Below are positions 17,358 through 26,671 of a stretch of DNA of 61,606 bases, one piece after another. The notes beneath the pieces were generated by a model, which was not told where the DNA came from, ran no database searches, and saw only the letters and a program-made list of their open reading frames with translations. The translations under genes were made by a program, and so were the position numbers. Every line of letters begins with the position of its first letter. The stretch's first letter is position 1. This DNA comes from Bacteroidota bacterium. Its GTDB lineage: Bacteria; Bacteroidota; Bacteroidia; Cytophagales; Cyclobacteriaceae. The stretch covers positions 1-61,606 of the forward strand of contig CANIVF010000020.1 in NCBI GenBank assembly GCA_947470895.1. The letters are read 5' to 3'.

Positions 17358-18026
17358 TTAATCGCCAACCACCACTTTTTTGCCTTTGGTAATCATGGTG
17401 CTTACCGCGATATGAAACGCGTTCACATCTAAATTTTCAAAGGGTTTTACAGGTGTTCCATTAGCAATCTGCGTGTAGTTTTGATTGAAGAATGGTGTGA
17501 GGTAATACTTCACTTTAACACTCAGGCCATGCGGAAAGCGCACTCCCACAAACAAGGCGTGATAGAACGTAGGCGTGCGATTGCTGAACCACACATTAAA
17601 CTTATCTTCCTTCTTTTCGTTGATAAATGTTTTCTCTTTGTAGTTAAAGGGCATCTCCAGTTCGTAACCACCAAACACATACATATTGTCCATGTCGCCA
17701 ATTTTGAAGCCGATGGGAATGCCCACATTATAGGTGCGATATTTCTTCCGTGTGCTCGCATCCTGATCATAAATGAACCCCACATTGCGAAGCGAGAAGC
17801 CGGTAAAAAATCCGGAGGTTTCATGCCGATCAAAGTGGATCAGTGATTGCCCATGGAAGAACATGGTGAATCGCGGTATGGATTGCTCATCCACACCTTT
17901 ATTGGAAATTTTGGCAAAGCTGAGGATCAATTCACCATCGGAAGTTAAGTAGGGCTTTTGGCCGAAAGAAGGAGAAGCCAGGAATAACCCCAAAACAACG
18001 AAGAAAATGTTGCGCATATCATTCAT
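17358..18026 (-). CDS. Probable outer-membrane beta-barrel protein, function unknown
   Basis: A 222-residue protein with a signal peptide (MRNIFFVVLGLFLASPSFGQ, starting at the second in-frame ATG, 18017, or nine bases earlier). Alternating aromatic and polar residues (FTGFSLRNVGFIYD, YRTYNVGIPIGFKI, MYVFGGYELEMPF, HALFVGVRFPHGLSVKVKYYL) suggest a small beta-barrel. No family name can be assigned. It is convergent with the glycosidase, whose stop is only 10 bp away, and divergent from glyA. Confidence 0.7.
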   Translation of the reverse strand: MNDMRNIFFVVLGLFLASPSFGQKPYLTSDGELILSFAKISNKGVDEQSIPRFTMFFHGQSLIHFDRHETSGFFTGFSLRNVGFIYDQDASTRKKYRTYNVGIPIGFKIGDMDNMYVFGGYELEMPFNYKEKTFINEKKEDKFNVWFSNRTPTFYHALFVGVRFPHGLSVKVKYYLTPFFNQNYTQIANGTPVKPFENLDVNAFHIAVSTMITKGKKVVVGD

Positions 18027-18100
18027 ATTTATTCCCTACTTAAATAAGCAAATGTTTTACTTTAAAGATTAATTTCACGTGCTTTTTTCTCGATTAATTA

Positions 18101-18131
18101 CTGACCTTGTTGGTCAGAATCTCTATTTTTG
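18101..18131 (+). promoter_or_regulatory. glyA promoter with an overlapping perfect palindrome
   Basis: A -7 element TATTTTTG (18124-18131) matches TAnnTTTG. Directly upstream lies the perfect inverted repeat CTGACC-TTGTT-GGTCAG (18101-18117), placed where the -33 region should be. The palindrome is not followed by a T-run, so a repressor or activator operator is likelier than a terminator. It could also affect the divergent beta-barrel gene. Confidence 0.45.
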
Positions 18132-18213
18132 CCACCTGATTTAAAAGCCGGAGACAGAATAGTAACGATCTGGCCATCTATATTCTTAAGAGAAACCCTT
18201 TCACCTCCCAACT

Positions 18214-19485
18214 ATGAAACGCGACAAGATAGTTTTTGATCTGATCGACAAAGAAAAAGAAAGACAAGAGCACGGCATCGAGCTCATCGCTTCCGAAAAT
18301 TTTGTATCTCAGCAAGTGATGAAGGCCCAAGGCTCTGTGCTCACCAACAAATATGCAGAAGGCCTGCCCGGCAAACGTTATTATGGTGGTTGCGAAGTGG
18401 TGGATCAAGTAGAGCAGCTGGCTATCGACCGTGTAAAGGAATTGTTTGGTGCCGAGTGGGCCAACGTGCAACCTCACTCGGGCGCTCAAGCAAATGCCGC
18501 GGTTATGTTGGCATGCTTAAAGCCAGGCGATAAGATTCTAGGTTTCGATCTTTCACATGGTGGTCACCTCACACACGGATCTCCGGTAAACTTTTCGGGT
18601 AAGTTGTATCAGCCGTCATTTTATGGTGTGGAGCAAGAGACGGGTGAAATTGATTTTGATAAAGTCGTTGAGACTGCACAGCGCGAGAAACCCAAGATGA
18701 TCATCTGCGGAGCGTCTGCATACAGCCGCGATTGGGATTATGAAAAATTACGCGATGCTGCGGATCGTGTTGGCGCGTTGTTACTGGCCGATATCTCTCA
18801 CCCATCCGGACTTATTGCCCGCGGTTTGTTGAACGACCCAATGGAACATTGCCATATCGTAACCACCACTACACATAAAACACTTCGTGGCCCTCGTGGT
18901 GGATTGATCATGATCGGAAAGAATTTCGATAATCCATTTGGATTGAAAACACCGAAAGGAGAATTGCGCAAGATCTCGTCCATTTTAGATTCGGGTGTAT
19001 TTCCAGGCACACAAGGAGGACCATTGGAGCATGTGATCGCTGCCAAAGCCATTTCTTTTGGTGAAGCATTGAGCGATGAATACTTAGAATATATTGTGCA
19101 AGTAGCAAAGAATGCAAAAGCGATGGCCAATGCTTTTGTTGAACGAGGTTATAAAATTATTTCTGGTGGCACCGACAACCACTTGATGCTGATCGACCTT
19201 CGTTCGAAAAAACTTACTGGCAAGATTGCTGAAGAAGCTTTGATTCAGGCTGACATCACCATCAACAAAAACATGGTGCCTTTCGATACTCAATCACCGA
19301 TGATCACTTCCGGTATGCGCATTGGCACGCCAGCCATAACCACCCGTGGCTTGATGGAGAAAGACGTGGTTCGAGTAGTTGACCTGATTGATGAAGCCTT
19401 AACAAAACCTGAAGATGTTAAACACCTGAAAGCGGTGAAGCGCAAGGTGAATACCTTCATGAAAAAGTTTCCGTTGTATTTATAA
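18214..19485 (+). CDS. glyA: Serine hydroxymethyltransferase
   Basis: A 423-residue PLP enzyme that interconverts serine and glycine and loads one-carbon units on tetrahydrofolate. Recognisable blocks are [10 protein letters not shown] near the N-terminus, [47 protein letters not shown] and the PLP-lysine motif [14 protein letters not shown]. The C-terminal domain includes GTPAITTRG. Length and motifs are canonical. It has its own promoter upstream and a short hairpin downstream before tatC. Confidence 0.97.
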   Translation: MKRDKIVFDLIDKEKERQEHGIELIASENFVSQQVMKAQGSVLTNKYAEGLPGKRYYGGCEVVDQVEQLAIDRVKELFGAEWANVQPHSGAQANAAVMLACLKPGDKILGFDLSHGGHLTHGSPVNFSGKLYQPSFYGVEQETGEIDFDKVVETAQREKPKMIICGASAYSRDWDYEKLRDAADRVGALLLADISHPSGLIARGLLNDPMEHCHIVTTTTHKTLRGPRGGLIMIGKNFDNPFGLKTPKGELRKISSILDSGVFPGTQGGPLEHVIAAKAISFGEALSDEYLEYIVQVAKNAKAMANAFVERGYKIISGGTDNHLMLIDLRSKKLTGKIAEEALIQADITINKNMVPFDTQSPMITSGMRIGTPAITTRGLMEKDVVRVVDLIDEALTKPEDVKHLKAVKRKVNTFMKKFPLYL

Positions 19486-19503
19486 GAAGTTGAACCGTTA
19501 GCC

Positions 19504-19526
19504 CTGCGCGTTGCGCAGCGTTTTTA
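19504..19526 (+). terminator. Short terminator after glyA
   Basis: A six-base-pair GC-rich stem (CTGCGC at 19504-19509, GCGCAG at 19513-19518) with a 3-nt loop is followed by CGTTTTT. It is small but well placed between glyA and tatC and may be only partly effective. Confidence 0.5.
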
Positions 19527-19541
19527 GATAGGATTGATATT

Positions 19542-20381
19542 ATGAGCGAAGAAAAAGAAATGGCATTTCTGGATCATCTTGAAGAACTGAGATGGCATGT
19601 GGTGAGAGCGGTGGCCTCCGTATTTATCATGATGATTTTTGCGTTCATCTACACCGAAGAGATTTTTAAATACATCGTTTTTGCTCCGGGCCATGTTGAT
19701 TTTATAACCTTTCGCTGGCTGTGTCAATTAGGGGAATGGACAGGCGCAGAAGGTCTTTGTGTTACGGATATCCCGATGAAGATTCAAAGCCGTTTTCTGA
19801 TGGGTCAATTTACCATGCAGTTACAAGCTTCCTTTGTGATCGGCTTGGTAGTAGCCTTCCCGTATGTCGTTTGGGAGATGTGGAGTTTTGTTAAGCCAGG
19901 CCTTTATAATAAAGAAAAACGTAGTTCAAAAGGTGCTGTGTTTTCCATTTCAGGTCTTTTCTTGTTGGGCGTTTCATTTGGTTATTTTATTCTATGCCCG
20001 ATGACAATCGCTTTCCTCGCCAACTATACGATTAGCCCGGATATATCAAATGAATTTGATATCACCTCCTATGTGTCTACTATAACCATATTGGTAGTGA
20101 GCTGCGGACTCTTATTTCAGTTACCTATTGTTATTTTCTTTTTAACAAAAGTAGGAATCGTTACCCCAACTCTTTTAAAAGGCTTTCGCAAGCATGCCGT
20201 AATTGTTATTCTGGTGATTGGCGCTATCGTTACACCTAGCTCCGATCCATTGAGTCTTTCCCTGATTTCCATTCCGTTATATTTCCTTTACGAAATCAGT
20301 ATTTTAATTTCATCAATTGAATTGAAGAGAAAAGCAAAGCGCGAATTAGACGAAGCGCGATTAGATCAACAATCTAGCTAA
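19542..20381 (+). CDS. tatC: Twin-arginine translocase subunit TatC
   Basis: A 279-residue inner-membrane protein with six predicted membrane segments. The conserved N-terminus EMAFLDHLEELRWHVVRAV carries the cytosolic LxELRxR-type motif used in twin-arginine recognition. FVVAFPYVVWEMWSFVKPGLYNKEKR-like sequence after segment 2, and GAIVTPSSDPLSLSLISIPLYFLYE near the end, are also canonical. A long cysteine-containing insert (WLCQLGEWTGAEGLCVTDI) sits in the first periplasmic loop, as is common in Bacteroidota. No tatA/B gene is adjacent. A predicted Tat substrate lies two genes downstream. Confidence 0.95.
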   Translation: MSEEKEMAFLDHLEELRWHVVRAVASVFIMMIFAFIYTEEIFKYIVFAPGHVDFITFRWLCQLGEWTGAEGLCVTDIPMKIQSRFLMGQFTMQLQASFVIGLVVAFPYVVWEMWSFVKPGLYNKEKRSSKGAVFSISGLFLLGVSFGYFILCPMTIAFLANYTISPDISNEFDITSYVSTITILVVSCGLLFQLPIVIFFLTKVGIVTPTLLKGFRKHAVIVILVIGAIVTPSSDPLSLSLISIPLYFLYEISILISSIELKRKAKRELDEARLDQQSS

Positions 20382-20471
20382 CTATGAAATGAGTCTTGAT
20401 TTACTGTTATCTATTGGCAGGATAGATGATCAGACGAATTCCATGTGACCTAAACAAAAAATTATTAACAC

Positions 20472-20900
20472 ATGAAAATTGCCATTGGTGCCGATCATGC
20501 CGGATTTGAATACAAAGAGTTGCTGAAAAAGCATCTCGAAAAAAATGGTCATGAAATAAAGGACTTTGGAACCAATGCAACACAATCAGTAGATTATCCA
20601 GACTTCGCACATCCGGTTGCCAGTGCTGTTGAAAAAAAAGAATTTGAGCTGGGTGTGTTGATTTGTGGGAGTGCCAATGGTGTAGCCATCACAGCTAACA
20701 AAAGACAAGGCATTCGCGCTGCCATCTGCTGGATGGAAGAGATTGCATCACTAGCACGGCAGCATAACAATGCCAACATCGTTTGTATCCCTGCACGATT
20801 TGTTTCTATTGATCTCGCTGAAAAAATCACAGATAAGTTTCTGTCTACTCCCTTCGAAGGCGGTCGTCATGAAACCAGGGTAAATAAGATCAGCTGTTAA
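20472..20900 (+). CDS. rpiB: Ribose 5-phosphate isomerase B
   Basis: A 142-residue RpiB/LacAB-family sugar-phosphate isomerase. Landmarks are MKIAIGADHAGFEYKE at the start, DYPDFAHPVA, the catalytic-cysteine segment GVLICGSANGVAITANK, and AARQHNNAN-type sequence (LARQHNNANIVCIPARF). The C-terminal FEGGRHETRV is typical. It interconverts ribose 5-phosphate and ribulose 5-phosphate in the non-oxidative pentose phosphate pathway. It lies 90 bp after tatC and 40 bp before the exported isomerase-like gene. Confidence 0.94.
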   Translation: MKIAIGADHAGFEYKELLKKHLEKNGHEIKDFGTNATQSVDYPDFAHPVASAVEKKEFELGVLICGSANGVAITANKRQGIRAAICWMEEIASLARQHNNANIVCIPARFVSIDLAEKITDKFLSTPFEGGRHETRVNKISC

Positions 20901-20905
20901 ACAAC

Positions 20906-20936
20906 TTGTCTTCGGTCGTTCTTTGTCATAACTTGG
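20906..20936 (+). promoter_or_regulatory. Possible promoter for the Tat-exported isomerase gene
   Basis: TTG at 20906-20908 and TAACTTGG at 20929-20936 are 20 nt apart and resemble the -33/-7 pair. The same TAacTTG- wording is seen before the RidA genes. The start codon is only 5 nt beyond the -7 box, which would give a nearly leaderless mRNA. Confidence 0.3.
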
Positions 20937-20940
20937 TTTC

Positions 20941-21864
20941 ATGATAAAAAAGAGCACCACCACACGCAGGAATTTTTTACAAACTACCGCTGCATTAATA
21001 ACCGCATCGCTAGGAGCCTCCGCTTTTGTATTTAAGAAGAATGAACCTCTTCTCGCTTTCTCCACTTTGGGTTGCCCCGATTGGTCGCTTACCCAAATTG
21101 TGGACTTTGCCTCACAACATGGTTTTAAGGGAATTGAAGTGCGAGGCCTGCTGCGACAAATGGATCTTACCCAATGCAAGGAATTCAGCAAACAAAATCT
21201 GGCAACATCCCTGCGTCTGTTACAAGACAAAGGGTTGAATTTTGTAAACCTGGGAGCATCCGCTACGATGCACTTTGCTGAAGGTGATGAGAGAAAGAAA
21301 AACCTTGATGAAGGAAAACGATATATCGATCTGGCTCAGGAGCTCAAGTGTCCTTATATGCGCGTCTTCCCAAATAATTTTCCAAAAGACCAGAGTAAAA
21401 ATCAAACCATGGATTTAATCGCCAAAGGGTTACTTGAACTTGGGAATCATGCAACAGGAAGTAACGTAACCGTACTCCTCGAATCGCATAGCGATTTGAT
21501 TTATGTAAATGATCTACAGCAAGTATTGAAGGCTTCTGAACATGAGCACGTAGGTTTGATCTGGGACATGGTCAACATGTGGACGGTAACCAAAGAATCG
21601 CCTGCGATGGCGTATGAGAAACTGAAAAAATATATTCGTCACACGCACATCAAAAACGCAAAACTATCGAACGACAAGATCACTTACACGCGGCTGGCGC
21701 AAGGTGATGTTCCGATCTTCGAAGCCATTGATGCATTATCGAAAGGCGGTTACAAAGGTTATTATAGCTTTGAGTGGGAGAAATTATGGCACCCAGAACT
21801 TGAAGCGCCAGAACTCGCCATCGCTGATTATGCTGTGGTGATGAAAAAACATTTTCAGCAATAA
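20941..21864 (+). CDS. Tat-exported sugar phosphate isomerase/epimerase-like TIM-barrel protein
   Basis: A 307-residue protein of the xylose-isomerase-like/AP-endonuclease-2 TIM-barrel superfamily. The N-terminus (TTTRRNFLQTTAALITASLG) is a textbook twin-arginine signal, so the enzyme should fold with its metal in the cytoplasm before export. Barrel features include FKGIEVRGLL, VNLGASATMHF, TVLLESHSDL (metal-ligand Glu), GLIWDMVNMW, HTHIKNA (His ligand) and YYSFEWEKLWHPE. Members act on keto-sugars or inositol-type substrates; the substrate here is not known. It is convergent with the PQQ dehydrogenase, with 7 bp between stops. Confidence 0.87.
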   Translation: MIKKSTTTRRNFLQTTAALITASLGASAFVFKKNEPLLAFSTLGCPDWSLTQIVDFASQHGFKGIEVRGLLRQMDLTQCKEFSKQNLATSLRLLQDKGLNFVNLGASATMHFAEGDERKKNLDEGKRYIDLAQELKCPYMRVFPNNFPKDQSKNQTMDLIAKGLLELGNHATGSNVTVLLESHSDLIYVNDLQQVLKASEHEHVGLIWDMVNMWTVTKESPAMAYEKLKKYIRHTHIKNAKLSNDKITYTRLAQGDVPIFEAIDALSKGGYKGYYSFEWEKLWHPELEAPELAIADYAVVMKKHFQQ

Positions 21865-21871
21865 ACATTAA

Positions 21872-23989
21872 CTACTGCTTAGCGGCTTTTTCTTTCTTGT
21901 ACGATTCAGTCTGTTGCTTCAACAAATACTGATGAATCGCCTCCACATCTTCCTCGCTAAGTGAATTACTAAAGTTTGCCATGCCGTTTTGTGAAAGAAT
22001 TCCTTTCAATAAAATATCATTGAATACCATATGCTTTGCTGGTGTCAGCTTCGAAAGATCCGGATGCTGAGAAAGATGTTTACCACCAAAGTTTCCGTGG
22101 CAGATAAAGCAGTAGAAATCATAAAGGGTTGCTCCTTTCGCGAGTAATTCGGTTTTGATTTTTGTATCCGGGGGTGCTGGTGTTTCAATGGGGGTTTTCT
22201 TTGGTGGTATAGGAGTTTCACCTCCTCCAAGTTTGAATGCAATGATTCTTGTTTTGTTTTCATATTGAAAGACAACACCATCCGGTAAGTAAGCGCTGGT
22301 CTCTGCTCCGCCATAGCCTGCCATCACGGCAACGTATTGTTCGCCATCAATGCTGTAGGTTGTTGCTCCAGCCATGATCCCTGTGCCGGTAAATATCGAT
22401 TTCAATTTCTCTCCTGTTCTTGCATCGTGCACATTGAAGTATCCCGTACGTGTTCCCTGAAAAACCAAATCGGGTGTCGACATAATACCACCATCCGGGC
22501 CGCCATCAGGAAATTTCCATGCTACCTTTTGTGTTACCGGATTCCACGCCAGCAAACTTTCTGATCGCAACGTATCTTCAGCGCTCTTGATCTGATCGGC
22601 CACATTCTTTTTAAACTTGAACATGTTGCCATAATCCAGATTCGTGTTATCCACATCGGGCAACCATTGATAGGTGTCAAAGGACTTGAACACTTGTGGC
22701 ACGGCTCGCTCAGGAATATAAACCAATCCTGTTGTTGGATTGAACGACATCGGTTGCCACACATGCCCACCACCTAGATAAGGCACTACGAGTCTGGGTT
22801 TATCTTTATACCATTGTCCATTTTCTGTTAACACGGGCCGTCCGGTTTTCAAATCTACATGACTGGCCCAATTCACTTTGGTGTAATTCTCTGCGGAGAT
22901 CAGTTCGCCCGATACTCTATCCAACACATAAAAAAATCCATTCTTTGGTGCCATCATCAAAATCTTTCTGGGCTTTGCATTGATGTCAACATCGGCTAAC
23001 ACAATATTTTGTGTGGCGGTGTAATCCCAAATCTCACCGGGTGTGGTTTGATAGTGCCAAACTAATTTTCCGTTGTCGGGATTGATGGCGAGAATAGAAG
23101 AGAGAAATAAATTATCACCACCGGCAGGACTGCGAAACCAAATCGGATAGGGTGTTGAGTTGCCCGTTCCTACATACAACAAATTCAATTCAGGATCATA
23201 AGCCGATTCTCCCCAGGCAGTTCCGCCCATACCCGATTGCCAATGCGAATTCGGATCCCACGTTTTGGCAGCCATCTCCATTTCTTCACTTTCGTAACCG
23301 TTGGCCGGATCGCCCGGTACAATCCAGAAGCGCCATTTCTCCTCTCCTGATTTCAAATCATAAGCCGTAACATAACCACGCACACCATATTCACCTCCGG
23401 AGTTTCCAATCATCACAATGCTTCCGGCTACTTGTGGCGGACTTGTAATCGTATAGGCTTTGGTGCGATCGGTAAACGTGTCTTTACTCCAGAGCACTGA
23501 ACCATTCTCAGCATTCAAACAAACTAAATATCCATCCAGTGTGCCTATATAAACCTTTCCCTCCCACACGGCAATACCACGGTTCACGACATCACAGCAC
23601 GTTCTGCGACCATACGATGCGTCTACTTGGGGTTTGTATATCCAAAGTTGATTTCCGGTTTTTGCATCAAGCGCATACACTGCTCCCCATGCGCCTGAGG
23701 TGTACATAATTCCATCCACCACAATCGGTGTGGCTTCCAATCCGCGTGGCACGTTTCCGATGATCGTGCTGGCATCATATTCCCAGGCATAGCCAAGATC
23801 TTTTACATTTTTTTTTGTGATTTGATTGAGCGGAGAATAATGTTGCATCATGTGATCACCACCCAATGAAAGCCAATCTTTTGCTTCTCGATGAGTTAAT
23901 CGTTCATTGTCAATCCAGCCGATGGGTTTTTCTTCTTTGCAACTGATGATGGTAACGAAAAGCAAAAGGTGATAAACTATTTTTCTCAT
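21872..23989 (-). CDS. PQQ-dependent quinohaemoprotein dehydrogenase, lipoprotein
   Basis: A 705-residue protein. The ATG at 23989 gives a lipoprotein signal (MRKIVYHLLLFVTIISC); longer frames upstream lack one. The N-terminal eight-bladed propeller shows WGAVYALDAKTG-type tryptophan-docking blades and the vicinal Cys-Cys of PQQ alcohol dehydrogenases (RRTCCDVVNRG). It also shows GGTAWGESAYDPELNLLYVGTGN and a catalytic-Asp region in GEIWDYTATQN. A C-terminal cytochrome c domain (about residues 605-705) has the haem motif CFICH and an axial-Met candidate in NGMANFSNSL. It probably oxidises an alcohol or sugar in the periplasm and passes electrons to its own haem. No pqq biosynthesis genes lie in the window. 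Confidence 0.9.
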   Translation of the reverse strand: MRKIVYHLLLFVTIISCKEEKPIGWIDNERLTHREAKDWLSLGGDHMMQHYSPLNQITKKNVKDLGYAWEYDASTIIGNVPRGLEATPIVVDGIMYTSGAWGAVYALDAKTGNQLWIYKPQVDASYGRRTCCDVVNRGIAVWEGKVYIGTLDGYLVCLNAENGSVLWSKDTFTDRTKAYTITSPPQVAGSIVMIGNSGGEYGVRGYVTAYDLKSGEEKWRFWIVPGDPANGYESEEMEMAAKTWDPNSHWQSGMGGTAWGESAYDPELNLLYVGTGNSTPYPIWFRSPAGGDNLFLSSILAINPDNGKLVWHYQTTPGEIWDYTATQNIVLADVDINAKPRKILMMAPKNGFFYVLDRVSGELISAENYTKVNWASHVDLKTGRPVLTENGQWYKDKPRLVVPYLGGGHVWQPMSFNPTTGLVYIPERAVPQVFKSFDTYQWLPDVDNTNLDYGNMFKFKKNVADQIKSAEDTLRSESLLAWNPVTQKVAWKFPDGGPDGGIMSTPDLVFQGTRTGYFNVHDARTGEKLKSIFTGTGIMAGATTYSIDGEQYVAVMAGYGGAETSAYLPDGVVFQYENKTRIIAFKLGGGETPIPPKKTPIETPAPPDTKIKTELLAKGATLYDFYCFICHGNFGGKHLSQHPDLSKLTPAKHMVFNDILLKGILSQNGMANFSNSLSEEDVEAIHQYLLKQQTESYKKEKAAKQ

Positions 23990-24162
23990 TGAACAGAGGG
24001 ATTTAGGCTTGAATAGAAACTTTGTTTTGGGAGTAATAATCCGAAAGTAATCATAACTCCTGAAAAAGCATAGGCTCAAAAGTCAAGATAAAGCTTTCTT
24101 AATATTCCCTTGATGATTACATTGAAACAGCAAAACCGAAAGCTTTCACCCAATGCAAAATC

Positions 24163-25140
24163 ATGGAAAAGAAAACACCCGCTACCATGGCCGCGATGGC
24201 GCCCACCATGGCACACAAAGAAATTCCCGGCAATCCTTCTGTTGCAAAATCAAGTACACAAAAATTAAATGATCGCTCCAACGGCAAACCGCTTCGCGTG
24301 CTATCCGAAGAGGATTGGAACTTCTGGATACATCATGGATACATCGTTATCGAGAATGCAGTGCCAAAAGAAAACTGCGAACGGCTTGCCAAATTACTTT
24401 GGGAGTTTGAAGAAAAAGAGCCCAACGATCCATCTACCTGGTATGCACCACCGCGTGCCGAAATGCAAATGAAAGAATTGACCAACACGGGCATGGTGGA
24501 AATTTATAATCATCAATACCTGTGGGACAATCGCTCTGTTCAAAAAGTATATGATGCCTTTGCCGATATCTGGGGAACTGAAAAATTATGGTGCACCATT
24601 GACCGTGCTAATCTCAACTTGCCCATGCGTCCGGGGTTTGAATACAAAGCATTTATTCATTGGGATTATGATCCGGAAACGAAGCCACAAAACGTGCAAG
24701 GTGTGCTGGCGATTGCCGATCAAACCGATGAGAACATGGGCGGCTTTCAATGCATTCCTGAATTGTACAGAACCTATGATACCTGGAAGTTAACACAACC
24801 TACCGATCGCGACTACTTCAAGCCTGATGTAAGTGGTTTTGAAAAGGTGAAAGTAAAAATGGAAGCCGGAGATTTATTAATCTTCAACAGCCTTGAGCCA
24901 CATGGAATTCGTGCGAATAACTCAAAAGATAAAGTGCGCATTGCTCAATACATTTCGATGATGCCTGCCGAAGAAGAGAATGAAACACTACGTCAATGGA
25001 GAATCAACTCATGGCGAGATCGCATTGCCCCAGAAGGTTATGCTTTTCCAGGAGATCCGCGCAAGTGGGAACAAACGCGATATAACACGGCTGAACTTAG
25101 TGACCTTGGAAAAAAACTGCTGGGATTGGAAAAATGGTAA
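24163..25140 (+). CDS. Phytanoyl-CoA dioxygenase-family Fe(II)/2-oxoglutarate oxygenase
   Basis: A 325-residue cytosolic protein of the PhyH family. The 2-His-1-Asp iron triad can be read as HWD in FIHWDYDPETK and the distal His in LEPHGIRANNSKDKVRI, where the Arg after the His is a 2-oxoglutarate-contact candidate. NWNFWIHHGYIVIENAV-type sequence at residues about 48-66 is the usual N-terminal helix and strand. The first 40 residues are low-complexity and Ala/Met-rich, so the true start could be later. It is divergent from the quinohaemoprotein gene with about 170 bp between, and convergent with xseB. The substrate is unknown. Confidence 0.85.
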   Translation: MEKKTPATMAAMAPTMAHKEIPGNPSVAKSSTQKLNDRSNGKPLRVLSEEDWNFWIHHGYIVIENAVPKENCERLAKLLWEFEEKEPNDPSTWYAPPRAEMQMKELTNTGMVEIYNHQYLWDNRSVQKVYDAFADIWGTEKLWCTIDRANLNLPMRPGFEYKAFIHWDYDPETKPQNVQGVLAIADQTDENMGGFQCIPELYRTYDTWKLTQPTDRDYFKPDVSGFEKVKVKMEAGDLLIFNSLEPHGIRANNSKDKVRIAQYISMMPAEEENETLRQWRINSWRDRIAPEGYAFPGDPRKWEQTRYNTAELSDLGKKLLGLEKW

Positions 25141-25150
25141 TGGTGTAACG

Positions 25151-25357
25151 CTATTTGATTTTCTTCTTTGGTTTCTTCTCCGATAATGCTGCCGTCACAT
25201 CGTTATCAATAAATCGTAATTTCGTTTCGCAATAGTCAATTAATTCTTTGGCTTGCTTTACTTTGTCGGCCAGGGTGTCGAGTTGAATTTTATCGTCTTC
25301 TATCTGGTCAACCAGTTTGGATAACTTTTGATAAGCTTCGTTATAAGTCAAGTTCAT
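25151..25357 (-). CDS. xseB: Exodeoxyribonuclease VII small subunit
   Basis: A 68-residue XseB. The canonical helical segment is NLTYNEAYQKLSKLVDQIEDDKIQLDTLADKVKQAKELI followed by YCETKLRFID, ending in a lysine-rich tail. XseB coats XseA to form the exonuclease VII complex that degrades single-stranded DNA. Its start codon overlaps the end of xseA by 17 bp, so the two are translationally coupled. Confidence 0.93.
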   Translation of the reverse strand: MNLTYNEAYQKLSKLVDQIEDDKIQLDTLADKVKQAKELIDYCETKLRFIDNDVTAALSEKKPKKKIK

Positions 25358-26492
25358 GTTTTGATTTTTTGGTGACAGTGCTGTGAATGACTTCGTTTTT
25401 TAAAATAGTTTTTATTTCTGACTTAAGCTTGATGTCTTTGGGATCAATGATGATCTGATTGTTGCTGGTGATGATGGCGTAGCCTTTATTTAAAATCGTT
25501 GACGGACTATAAGCCTTCACCGTTCTTTTTAGTTGAAGTAAGTTGTCCTTGGCTTTGTCGAGCATCCGTTCTGTTGTTTCTAAAAGGCGATCTTTCAATT
25601 CGGTGATCTCCGTTTCGAAGTTGAAATTGTGTTCGACTATGGTGCTTGCTACTTTGGTGGGTGTCTTATACTGACGGGCCATCAGGTCAACAATACTTGT
25701 GTTTCTATCGTGACCAATGCCTGTGACAATCGGCAATGGAAAAGACGCCACATACTTCGACAAGTCGTAATCATCGAAGGGTTTAAAATCCGTTTGCGAT
25801 CCGCCTCCTCGCACAATGGCTACCACATCAAATTTTTCCTTCTCCACTTCAATCTGTTTTAGTTTTTGAATGATGAGGGTGCTGGAGTTGTCGCCTTGTA
25901 TCTGCGTTAAAAACTCAGATACTGAAAAAGTATATCCATACGGATTGTTTGCAATCTCTTGTTTAAAGTCCCGTTGTCCATCTGAATCCGGTGCGGTCAC
26001 TATCGCGATGCGCTGCAACACGATTGGTAGCTCCAACGATTTGTTGCTGGTGAAATAGTATCCATCCACCAGGCGAATGAATGCGGGGTTTTCGTTGACT
26101 AACCGATCCAATGTTTGCTGCCGCTCGGTTTCCAGTTTGCCGAGCGCATAGGAGTGATCAATCTCTAACACTTCGAGGTCGATGCCGAAACGTTTATGAA
26201 AGCGCACTCTTACCTGGCACGTAATCTCCAGGCCACTGGCAAAAAGTTGCCCAGAAAGTTTTTCAAAACGCACCACACTATCGTAGGCATTCGACCAGAA
26301 CACGCCTTTGATTTCTGCGGTGATGAGGTTGCCTTCTTTTTCAATGAACTTTAAAAAACACCAGCGCTTGTCCGGTTGCTTTTTTACATCCGTGACCTCC
26401 GCTGTGATCCAAAACGTTTCGCCCGCAAAGCGATCTTGGATCACATCGTCTATTTCATTGATGAGTTCTGAAAGTTTTATTGGCTTTGGCAT
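25341..26492 (-). CDS. xseA: Exodeoxyribonuclease VII large subunit
   Basis: A 383-residue XseA, slightly shorter than the E. coli protein. The N-terminal OB domain includes FWITAEVTDVKKQPDKRWCFLKFIE; the catalytic domain has RIAIVTAPDSDGQRDF, DVVAIVRGGGSQTDFKPFDDYDL and VTGIGHDRNTSIVDLMA, which match the family blocks. A C-terminal coiled-coil (ELKDRLLETTERMLDKAKDNLLQL) binds XseB. It is the first gene of the xseAB pair, reading left from 26492. Confidence 0.94.
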   Translation of the reverse strand: MPKPIKLSELINEIDDVIQDRFAGETFWITAEVTDVKKQPDKRWCFLKFIEKEGNLITAEIKGVFWSNAYDSVVRFEKLSGQLFASGLEITCQVRVRFHKRFGIDLEVLEIDHSYALGKLETERQQTLDRLVNENPAFIRLVDGYYFTSNKSLELPIVLQRIAIVTAPDSDGQRDFKQEIANNPYGYTFSVSEFLTQIQGDNSSTLIIQKLKQIEVEKEKFDVVAIVRGGGSQTDFKPFDDYDLSKYVASFPLPIVTGIGHDRNTSIVDLMARQYKTPTKVASTIVEHNFNFETEITELKDRLLETTERMLDKAKDNLLQLKRTVKAYSPSTILNKGYAIITSNNQIIIDPKDIKLKSEIKTILKNEVIHSTVTKKSKHELDL

Positions 26493-26671
26493 TCTTCTTA
26501 ATTCTTTGGGGCTAAAGTACTAAACAATATTGTTAAGGCAGAGATTGCAGTTTGATCCAAGCTGTAAGACTTCAAACTTATTAAAAAACAACCGATCTGC
26601 GAAGGTCGCAACCCATGATTAAGTTTATACTTTGAAATAGAAATTCTCAATGAATTTAATATTTTCGCTTT

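Noticed and set aside
18101-18117. The glyA upstream hairpin as a terminator
   Set aside because: No T-run follows on either strand and it overlaps a promoter element.
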